Source: an uncultured Alphaproteobacteria bacterium (lineage in GTDB: Bacteria; Pseudomonadota; Alphaproteobacteria; Rhizobiales; Beijerinckiaceae). Taken from it: 6,001 bases of DNA. A program made the position numbers and the translations under genes. The stretch spans positions 1-6,001 of the forward strand of contig CALCZO010000217.1 in assembly GCA_937903315.1 (NCBI GenBank), written 5' to 3'. The notes under the pieces were generated by a model. The model did no database searches, was not told the origin of the DNA, and worked only from the letters and a program-made list of their open reading frames with translations. Of the stretch, positions 1 through 5,036 are shown piece by piece (within the stretch, counting starts at the first letter, position 1; each line of letters opens with the position of its first letter).

Positions 1-974
1 CGGCGATGACCGACTACAAGGCCCGCCTCCTGTCGGAAAAGCCGACGGTGGCGACACGCAAGGCGTCTGAAATGACGCTCGCGGTCATCAACGCGGCTGT
101 CCCCAATACGGTCGGCGGCTCGGCCGACCTGACCCATTCGAACCTGACGATCACCAAGGGGATGGAGAGCCTTGCGGCCGGCTCCTTCGGCGGCCGCTAT
201 ATCCGCTACGGCATCCGCGAGCATGTCATGGGCGCGGCGATGAACGGCATCGCCCTGCATGGCGGTTTCATCCCCTATGGCGGCACGTTCCTCGTCTTCT
301 CGGACTACGCACGCGGCGCCATCCGCCTGTCTGCGCTGATGGAACAGCGGGTGGTCTACGTCCTGACCCACGATTCCATCGGTCTTGGCGAGGACGGGCC
401 GACGCACCAGCCGGTCGAGCATCTGGCGACGCTGCGGGCGCTGCCGAACCTTCATGTGTTCCGGCCCTGCGATGCGGTGGAAACAGCGGAATGCTGGGAA
501 CTGGCGCTGGCGGCCCGCAAGACTCCCTCGGCCCTGTGCCTGTCACGCCAGAACCTGCCGGTGCTGCGCGAGGACGTTGGCGAGAATCGGTCTGCGCGCG
601 GCGGCTACCTGCTGCGCGAGCCGGCCGGGCCCCGCGATCTGACGCTGCTGGCAACCGGCTCGGAGGTCGAGATTGCGGTTGCGGCTGCGGCGCGCCTGAC
701 CGCGGCGGGCAAGGCTGTCGCCGTCGTTTCGATGCCCTCATGGGATCTGTTCGAGCGGCAGTCCGAGGACTATCGCTGCGCCATCCTCGGCAACGCTCCG
801 CGCATCGCCGTCGAGGCCGCCTGCCGGATGGGATGGGATCGCTGGATCGGCGAGACCGGCACCTTCATCGGCATGTCGGGGTTTGGCGCCAGCGCGCCCG
901 CCCCGGACCTCTACCGCCACTTCGGCATCACCGAGGACGCCATCATCGCCGCTGCCGATCGGCTGCTCGGCTGA
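1..974 (+). CDS. cbbT: Transketolase, C-terminal part (5' end outside window)
   Basis: Transketolase moves two-carbon ketol units between sugar phosphates in the regenerative part of the Calvin cycle, using thiamine diphosphate (ThDP), in the cytoplasm. The reading frame is open from the left edge (first full codon at 3) to TGA at 972-974, so only the last 323 or so residues are seen. A whole enzyme is usually about 660-680 residues. Visible are the end of the linker with RKAS (codons near 57-68), the pyrimidine-binding domain with GGSADL (from 114), YGIREH carrying the catalytic Glu (codon 219-221), THDSIGLGEDGPTHQPVE (366-419) with the His and Asp residues that contact substrate, and SRQNLP (543-560) with a phosphate-binding Arg. 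The C-terminal domain has the usual ATGSEVEIA stretch and ends in a FGITED-like tail. The ATG at 6 is almost certainly internal. The stop lies 28 bases before the aldolase start, so they probably share an mRNA. The family is certain; the cbbT name rests on context. Confidence 0.96.
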   Translation, partial: AMTDYKARLLSEKPTVATRKASEMTLAVINAAVPNTVGGSADLTHSNLTITKGMESLAAGSFGGRYIRYGIREHVMGAAMNGIALHGGFIPYGGTFLVFSDYARGAIRLSALMEQRVVYVLTHDSIGLGEDGPTHQPVEHLATLRALPNLHVFRPCDAVETAECWELALAARKTPSALCLSRQNLPVLREDVGENRSARGGYLLREPAGPRDLTLLATGSEVEIAVAAAARLTAAGKAVAVVSMPSWDLFERQSEDYRCAILGNAPRIAVEAACRMGWDRWIGETGTFIGMSGFGASAPAPDLYRHFGITEDAIIAAADRLLG

Positions 975-991
975 TCCCGCAACGACACGTC

Positions 992-996
992 AGGAG
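992..996 (+). promoter_or_regulatory. Ribosome binding site of the aldolase gene
   Basis: AGGAG lies 6 bases before the ATG at 1003. It fixes the aldolase start there. The frame is also open upstream from an ATG at 883, but that ATG lies inside the transketolase gene and would add 40 residues unlike any aldolase. Confidence 0.85.
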
Positions 997-1002
997 TCCG
1001 TC

Positions 1003-2082
1003 ATGGCCCGCATAACACTTCGCCAGCTTCTCGATCATGCCGCCGAACACCAGTACGGCGTGCCGGCCTTCAACATCAACAACATGGAGCAGGTGCTCGC
1101 CATCATGGAAGCGGCGCGGTCCTGCGATGCGCCGGTGATCCTGCAAGCCTCGCGCGGCGCCCGCTCCTATGCCAACGACATCATGCTCGCGGCGATGGTT
1201 GACGCCGCCGAACGGATCTACCCCGAAATCCCGATCTGCCTGCATCTCGACCACGGCAATGCGGAAGCGACCTGCGCCACCGCCATCCAGCACGGCTTCA
1301 CCTCGGTGATGATGGACGGATCGCTGATGGCCGATGGCAAGACCGCGGCCGACTATGACTACAACGTCGACATCACGCGCCGCGTTGCCGACATGGCGCA
1401 TTGGGTCGGCGCGTCGGTCGAAGGCGAACTGGGCGTGCTGGGCAGCCTCGAACATGGCAGCGGCGAGCAGGAGGACGGCCACGGTGTCGAAGGCACGATC
1501 GGTCATGACCAGCTCCTGACCGATCCCGATCAGGCGGTCGATTTTGTCCGCCGCACCGGCGTCGATGCGCTGGCGATCGCGATGGGGACCAGCCACGGCG
1601 CCTACAAGTTCTCGCGCAAGCCCGACGGCGCCATTCTGGCGATGCATGTCATCAAGGCCATTCATGAGAAGCTGCCCGACACGCATCTCGTGATGCACGG
1701 CTCATCATCGGTGCCGCAGGCATTGCAGGACCTGTTCAACACCCACGGCGGCGCGATGAAGGCCACCTGGGGCGTGCCGGTGGAGGAAATCCAGACCGGC
1801 ATCCGTCACGGCGTCCGCAAGGTCAACATCGATACCGATTGCCGGCTGGCGATGACGGCTGAGTTCCGCAGGATCGCGGCGGAAAACCGGAGTGAGTTTG
1901 ATCCGCGCAAATTCCTCAAGCCGGCGATGGACGCGATGAAGGCGCTTTGCCGCCAGCGCTATGAGGACTTCTCGACAGCCGGCAACGCCTCGAAAATCCG
2001 GGTGATTCCGCTGGCCGATATGGCCCGCCGCTATGTCGCCGGCGCGCTCGGCCCCAGGACCGCCCAGCCCAAAGCCGCCTGA
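1003..2082 (+). CDS. cbbA: Class II fructose-1,6-bisphosphate aldolase, Calvin-cycle type
   Basis: This zinc-dependent aldolase joins glyceraldehyde 3-phosphate and dihydroxyacetone phosphate to fructose 1,6-bisphosphate. In the Calvin cycle its family can also make sedoheptulose 1,7-bisphosphate. The protein has 359 residues, normal for the CbbA subfamily. Visible are YGVPAFNINN at 18-27, LHLDHGN at 80-86 (catalytic Asp83, zinc ligand His84), SVEGELGVLGS at 138-148 with the conserved Glu residues of the metal and catalytic region, TSHGAYKFS at 196-204 (zinc ligand His198), MHGSSS at 231-236 (zinc ligand His232 and phosphate-binding loop) and NIDTD at 275-279. FDPRKFLKPAMDAM near the C-terminus is typical of this subfamily. 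The start is set by AGGAG six bases upstream. The gene follows the transketolase by 28 bases and precedes cbbM by 64, the same neighbourhood as in form II RuBisCO operons of purple bacteria. All key residues are present, so it should be active. Confidence 0.97.
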   Translation: MARITLRQLLDHAAEHQYGVPAFNINNMEQVLAIMEAARSCDAPVILQASRGARSYANDIMLAAMVDAAERIYPEIPICLHLDHGNAEATCATAIQHGFTSVMMDGSLMADGKTAADYDYNVDITRRVADMAHWVGASVEGELGVLGSLEHGSGEQEDGHGVEGTIGHDQLLTDPDQAVDFVRRTGVDALAIAMGTSHGAYKFSRKPDGAILAMHVIKAIHEKLPDTHLVMHGSSSVPQALQDLFNTHGGAMKATWGVPVEEIQTGIRHGVRKVNIDTDCRLAMTAEFRRIAAENRSEFDPRKFLKPAMDAMKALCRQRYEDFSTAGNASKIRVIPLADMARRYVAGALGPRTAQPKAA

Positions 2083-2106
2083 ACCTTCCGACCTGTCATC
2101 AGAATT

Positions 2107-2127
2107 CGCCATGCCTTGACCATGGCG
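2107..2127 (+). repeat. Perfect inverted repeat (hairpin) before cbbM
   Basis: CGCCATG at 2107-2113 and CATGGCG at 2121-2127 form a perfect 7-bp stem with a 7-base loop. It sits in the 64-base aldolase-cbbM gap, seven bases before the ribosome binding site of cbbM. No run of T follows, so it is not a classical terminator. It could be an mRNA-processing or stability element or a small operator; a chance match in GC-rich DNA is possible. Confidence 0.45.
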
Positions 2128-2133
2128 CCATCC

Positions 2134-2139
2134 AGGGAG
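2134..2139 (+). promoter_or_regulatory. Ribosome binding site of cbbM
   Basis: AGGGAG lies 7 bases before the ATG at 2147. It supports this start, which also gives the N-terminus expected for form II RuBisCO (MDQS-RY-NLAL). Confidence 0.85.
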
Positions 2140-2146
2140 AACCGAC

Positions 2147-3529
2147 ATGGACCAGTCTGACCGCTACGCCAATCTCGCCTTGACCGAAAAGGACCTCATC
2201 GCCGGCGGCCGGCATGTGCTGTGCGCCTATCACATGAAGCCCAAGGCCGGGTTCGGCACCTATCTCCAGACCGGAGCGCATTTTGCCGCCGAATCCTCGA
2301 CCGGGACCAATGTCGCCGTCTCCACCACCGACGATTTCACGCGCGGTGTCGATGCGCTGGTCTACGAGATCGACGAGGCGCGCGAGCTGATGAAGATCGC
2401 CTATCCGGTCGACCTGTTCGACCGCAATATCATCGACGGCCGGGCGATGATCGCCTCGTTCCTGACGCTGGCGATCGGCAACAACCAGGGCATGGGCGAT
2501 GTCGAATATGCCAAGATGCATGATTTCTACGTGCCGCCGGCCTATCTGCGGCTGTTCGATGGTCCCTCCACCACGATCCGCGATCTCTGGCGCGTGCTGG
2601 GCCGCCCGGTCAACAACGGCGGCTTCATCGTCGGGACCATCATCAAGCCCAAGCTGGGGCTGAGGTCGCAGCCGTTCGCCAACGCCTGCTACGATTTCTG
2701 GCTCGGCGGCGATTTCATCAAGAATGACGAGCCGCAGGGCAATCAGGTCTTCGCCCCGTTCAAGGACACCGTGCGCGCCGTCAACGATGCGATGATCCGC
2801 GCGCAGGACAAGACCGGCGAGGCCAAGCTGTTCTCGTTCAACATCACCGCCGACGATCACTACGAGATGCTGGCGCGTGGCGAGTTCATCCTCGAAACCT
2901 TCGGCGCCAATGCCGACCACATCGCGTTCCTCGTCGATGGCTATGTCGCCGGCCCGGCCGCGATCACCACGGCGCGGCGCAGTTTCCCCAAACAGTACCT
3001 GCACTATCATCGCGCCGGCCACGGCGCGGTCACCTCGCCGCAGTCCAAGCGTGGTTACACGGCCTTCGTGCTGTCGAAGATGGCGCGGATGCAGGGCGCG
3101 TCGGGCATCCATACCGGCACCATGGGCTTCGGCAAGATGGAAGGCGAGGCCGCAGACCGGGCGATCGCCTACATGCTGACCGAGGACAGTGCGGACGGCC
3201 CGTATTTCCATCAGGAATGGCAGGGCATGAACGCGACGACGCCGATCATCTCGGGCGGCATGAATGCGCTGCGGATGCCGGGATTCTTCAGCAATCTCGG
3301 CCATTCCAACCTGATCCTGACCGCCGGTGGCGGTGCCTTCGGTCATATCGACGGCGGCGCGGCGGGGGCTAAATCGCTGCGGCAGGCCGAACAGTGCTGG
3401 AAGTCGGGCGCCGACCCGCTGGCTTTTGCGCGCGAGCATCGCGAGTTCGCCCGCGCATTCGAAAGCTTCCCGCATGATGCCGATGCGCTGTTCCCCAACT
3501 GGCGCAACGCGCTGAAATCCGCTGCCTGA
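2147..3529 (+). CDS. cbbM: Form II ribulose-1,5-bisphosphate carboxylase/oxygenase (RuBisCO)
   Basis: This is the CO2-fixing enzyme: it carboxylates RuBP to two 3-phosphoglycerates and also oxygenates it. The protein has 460 residues, the usual form II length. The N-terminal domain holds AAESSTGTN (47-55, active-site Glu49) and GNNQGMGD (111-118). The barrel holds GTIIKPKLG (163-171, catalytic Lys167), GGDFIKNDEP (187-196, carbamylated Lys192 with metal ligands Asp194 and Glu195), HYHRAGHGA (286-294, His288), IHTGTMGFGK (321-330, His322 and loop-6 Lys330), IISGGMNA (367-374, Ser369) and AGGGAFGH (393-400). No catalytic residue is missing. Recalled R. rubrum CbbM numbering is one lower throughout, because one extra residue sits in the loop around residues 38-42. 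No small-subunit gene follows, as expected for form II, which assembles from large subunits only. The gene lies between two hairpins, which may give its mRNA segment its own stability. Confidence 0.99.
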   Translation: MDQSDRYANLALTEKDLIAGGRHVLCAYHMKPKAGFGTYLQTGAHFAAESSTGTNVAVSTTDDFTRGVDALVYEIDEARELMKIAYPVDLFDRNIIDGRAMIASFLTLAIGNNQGMGDVEYAKMHDFYVPPAYLRLFDGPSTTIRDLWRVLGRPVNNGGFIVGTIIKPKLGLRSQPFANACYDFWLGGDFIKNDEPQGNQVFAPFKDTVRAVNDAMIRAQDKTGEAKLFSFNITADDHYEMLARGEFILETFGANADHIAFLVDGYVAGPAAITTARRSFPKQYLHYHRAGHGAVTSPQSKRGYTAFVLSKMARMQGASGIHTGTMGFGKMEGEAADRAIAYMLTEDSADGPYFHQEWQGMNATTPIISGGMNALRMPGFFSNLGHSNLILTAGGGAFGHIDGGAAGAKSLRQAEQCWKSGADPLAFAREHREFARAFESFPHDADALFPNWRNALKSAA

Positions 3530-3544
3530 TCCCTGTGTCAATCA

Positions 3545-3570
3545 CCGCCCCCGCGCGCGAGCGCGGGCGG
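3545..3570 (+). repeat. Hairpin with GCGA tetraloop between cbbM and rpe
   Basis: CCCGCGC (3550-3556) pairs perfectly with GCGCGGG (3561-3567) around a GCGA loop, which fits the extra-stable GNRA class. After a two-base bulge on the left (3548-3549), CCG at 3545-3547 pairs with CGG at 3568-3570, giving ten pairs. It starts 15 bases after the cbbM stop and has no T-run after it, so it is not a standard terminator. A role in protecting the cbbM 3' end or partly reducing downstream transcription is an inference. Confidence 0.6.
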
Positions 3571-3580
3571 CGACCACGCC

Positions 3581-3585
3581 GGAGG
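3581..3585 (+). promoter_or_regulatory. Ribosome binding site of rpe
   Basis: GGAGG lies 5 bases before the ATG at 3591. It is a strong match and fixes the start so that APSILSADF follows at residue 6, as in other epimerases. Confidence 0.85.
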
Positions 3586-3590
3586 CCCCT

Positions 3591-4247
3591 ATGTCGGTCA
3601 TCATCGCTCCGTCCATCCTCTCCGCCGATTTTTCCCGCCTCGGCGAGGAAGTCCGCAATGTCGTCGCCGCCGGTGCGGACTGGATCCATCTTGACGTAAT
3701 GGACGGCCATTTCGTGCCCAACATCACCTTCGGTCCGCCGGTCATCGCGGCGCTCCGCCCCCATAGCGACAAGGTGTTCGACTGCCATTTGATGATCGAG
3801 CCGGCGGACCCCTATCTGGAGGCCTTTGCCAAGGCCGGATGCGACATCATCACCGTCCATGCCGAAGCAACCAAGCACCTTGACCGGACGCTCCAGGCGA
3901 TCCGCACCCTTGGCCGCAAGGCCGGTGTCTCGCTCAACCCGCACACGCCGGAATCGGTGATCGAATACGTGCTCGACCGGCTCGATCTGGTCCTTCTGAT
4001 GACGGTCAACCCCGGCTTCGGCGGGCAGGCATTCATTCCGGCGGTGGTCGAGAAGGTTGCACGGATCAAGGCAATGATCGGCAGCCGCCCGATCGATATC
4101 GAGATCGACGGGGGCGTGACGCCGGAAACCGCGCCGCTGGTCGCCCGCGCCGGCGCCAATGTGCTGGTCGCCGGTTCGGCCGTGTTCAAGGGCGGCACGG
4201 CAGCCTATGCCGGCAATATCGCCGCCATCCGGCAGGCTGCGACATGA
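3591..4247 (+). CDS. rpe: Ribulose-phosphate 3-epimerase
   Basis: This TIM-barrel metalloenzyme interconverts D-xylulose 5-phosphate and D-ribulose 5-phosphate. In the Calvin cycle it delivers Ru5P to phosphoribulokinase. The 218 residues are normal for the family. Visible are APSILSADF (6-14, with conserved Ser8), WIHLDVMDGHFVPNITFG (31-48, metal ligand His33 and catalytic/metal Asp35), CHLMIE (65-70, metal ligand His66), MTVNPGFGGQ (137-146, the flexible substrate-covering loop), EIDGGV (171-176, metal and catalytic Asp173) and VAGSAVF (193-199, phosphate binding). The full active site is present. In CBB operons the gene is often called cbbE. It begins 61 bases after cbbM, past the tetraloop hairpin, and its stop overlaps the next start (ATGA at 4244-4247), which suggests translational coupling to the phosphatase. 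Confidence 0.98.
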   Translation: MSVIIAPSILSADFSRLGEEVRNVVAAGADWIHLDVMDGHFVPNITFGPPVIAALRPHSDKVFDCHLMIEPADPYLEAFAKAGCDIITVHAEATKHLDRTLQAIRTLGRKAGVSLNPHTPESVIEYVLDRLDLVLLMTVNPGFGGQAFIPAVVEKVARIKAMIGSRPIDIEIDGGVTPETAPLVARAGANVLVAGSAVFKGGTAAYAGNIAAIRQAAT

Positions 4248-4933
4248 TCGCCGCGCTGATCTTTGACGTCGACGGCACGCTGGCCGAAACCGAAGAATAT
4301 CATCGCCGTGCCTTCAACGCGGCCTTTGTCGAGTGTGGACTTGGCTGGAACTGGGACGGGCCGCTCTATCGCCGGCTGCTGAAGGTGACCGGAGGCAAGG
4401 AACGCATCCTTGCCTATGCTGACACGCTCGCCCCTGCCGATCGCGCCGGTATTGCCGAGCGGGTCGGCGACATCCATCGCCGCAAGACCGCGCTGTACAC
4501 GGCCGCGGTCAGTACCGGCGCCGTGCCGTTGCGGCCGGGCATGACGGACCTGATCGCCGGGGCCCGCGCCGCCGGCATCGCCTGCGCGATTGCCACCACC
4601 ACCACCTTCGACAATGTCGTCGCACTGATGGCGGCAACACTCGGATCCGGGTGGCGCGAGCAGTTTCCGGTGGTCGCCGCCGGCGACATGGTCACACGTA
4701 AAAAACCCGCGCCGGATGTCTACCATCTGGCGCTTGCTGAGCTTGACCTGCCGGCCGGGGCCTGTCTGGCCATCGAGGATTCGCGCAACGGCGTCGAGGC
4801 GGCCCGCGCCGCCGGGCTGGCGGTCGCCGCCGTCCACAGTGCGTATGCCGCGGACGATGACCTTTCCGGCGCAACGGCAGTCTTTCCCGACAGCAGCGCG
4901 ATCACGCTGTCGGCATTGCGTGCGCTCGTCTGA
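4244..4933 (+). CDS. cbbY: CbbY-type HAD phosphatase (probable xylulose-1,5-bisphosphate phosphatase)
   Basis: This is a haloacid-dehalogenase-fold phosphatase of 229 residues, the usual CbbY size. The first motif is FDVDGTLAETEE (7-18), with nucleophile Asp8, acid/base Asp10 and the CbbY-typical Glu17. The helical cap follows and contains TGGKERI (49-55), a signature of CbbY. The core motifs are IATTTT (116-121, the Thr motif), GDMVTRKKPAPDVY (147-160, motif Lys) and IEDSRNG (177-183, metal-binding acids). Known family role: CbbY of Rhodobacter sphaeroides removes the 1-phosphate from xylulose 1,5-bisphosphate, a tight RuBisCO inhibitor formed by mistaken RuBP protonation, giving Xu5P. The less likely alternative is a phosphoglycolate phosphatase (CbbZ/Gph), which lacks this pattern of ETEE plus TGGKERI. 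Translation probably couples to rpe through the ATGA overlap; only a weak GGCAGG at 4231-4236 precedes the start. The product, Xu5P, is the substrate of the enzyme encoded just upstream. Confidence 0.9.
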   Translation: MIAALIFDVDGTLAETEEYHRRAFNAAFVECGLGWNWDGPLYRRLLKVTGGKERILAYADTLAPADRAGIAERVGDIHRRKTALYTAAVSTGAVPLRPGMTDLIAGARAAGIACAIATTTTFDNVVALMAATLGSGWREQFPVVAAGDMVTRKKPAPDVYHLALAELDLPAGACLAIEDSRNGVEAARAAGLAVAAVHSAYAADDDLSGATAVFPDSSAITLSALRALV

Positions 4934-5036
4934 CGCGGCGGTGGAAACGCCGGATCGTCCTGTGCCATAAGCGGGGTCCGAGGAGTGCCGGAACGACCGG
5001 CCGATCGCGAACGATGCCAGCACCATAGGACCCGCC
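4934..5036 (+). other. 103-base gap between cbbY and the second transketolase
   Basis: This is the longest gap in the window. It holds two small inverted repeats: CGGCG/CGCCG at 4936-4940 and 4948-4952, and GCCGG/CCGGC at 4987-4991 and 4997-5001. Both stems have only 5 bp and neither is followed by a T-run. No clear -35/-10 promoter pair is visible. The downstream gene may be read from the same mRNA, but an own promoter cannot be excluded. Confidence 0.4.
5027..5030 (+). promoter_or_regulatory. Probable ribosome binding site of the second transketolase
   Basis: AGGA lies 6 bases before the ATG at 5037. It is a modest match. The next in-frame ATG (5082) has no such site and would remove residues just before the family's conserved first helix. 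Confidence 0.6.

Noticed and set aside
883..1002. Aldolase start 40 codons upstream
   Set aside because: It would lie inside the transketolase gene; the added residues are Pro/Ser/Thr-rich and unlike aldolases, and AGGAG points to 1003.
943..1698. A 251-codon - strand frame opposite the aldolase
   Set aside because: It is antisense to a clear aldolase and its composition looks like a shadow of the coding strand.
2114..2146. TTGACC at 2115-2120 as a -35 box of a private cbbM promoter
   Set aside because: Only about 26 bases separate it from the start codon, no -10 box fits, and the motif lies in the hairpin loop.
2099..3541. A 480-codon open frame on the - strand across the whole of cbbM
   Set aside because: It is antisense to an unmistakable RuBisCO gene, its translation is low-complexity and Arg/Gly/Asp-rich without any family motif, and GC-rich genes often keep such opposite frames open.
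3530..3590. A RuBisCO small-subunit gene after cbbM
   Set aside because: The gap is 61 bases with no reading frame for one, and form II needs none.
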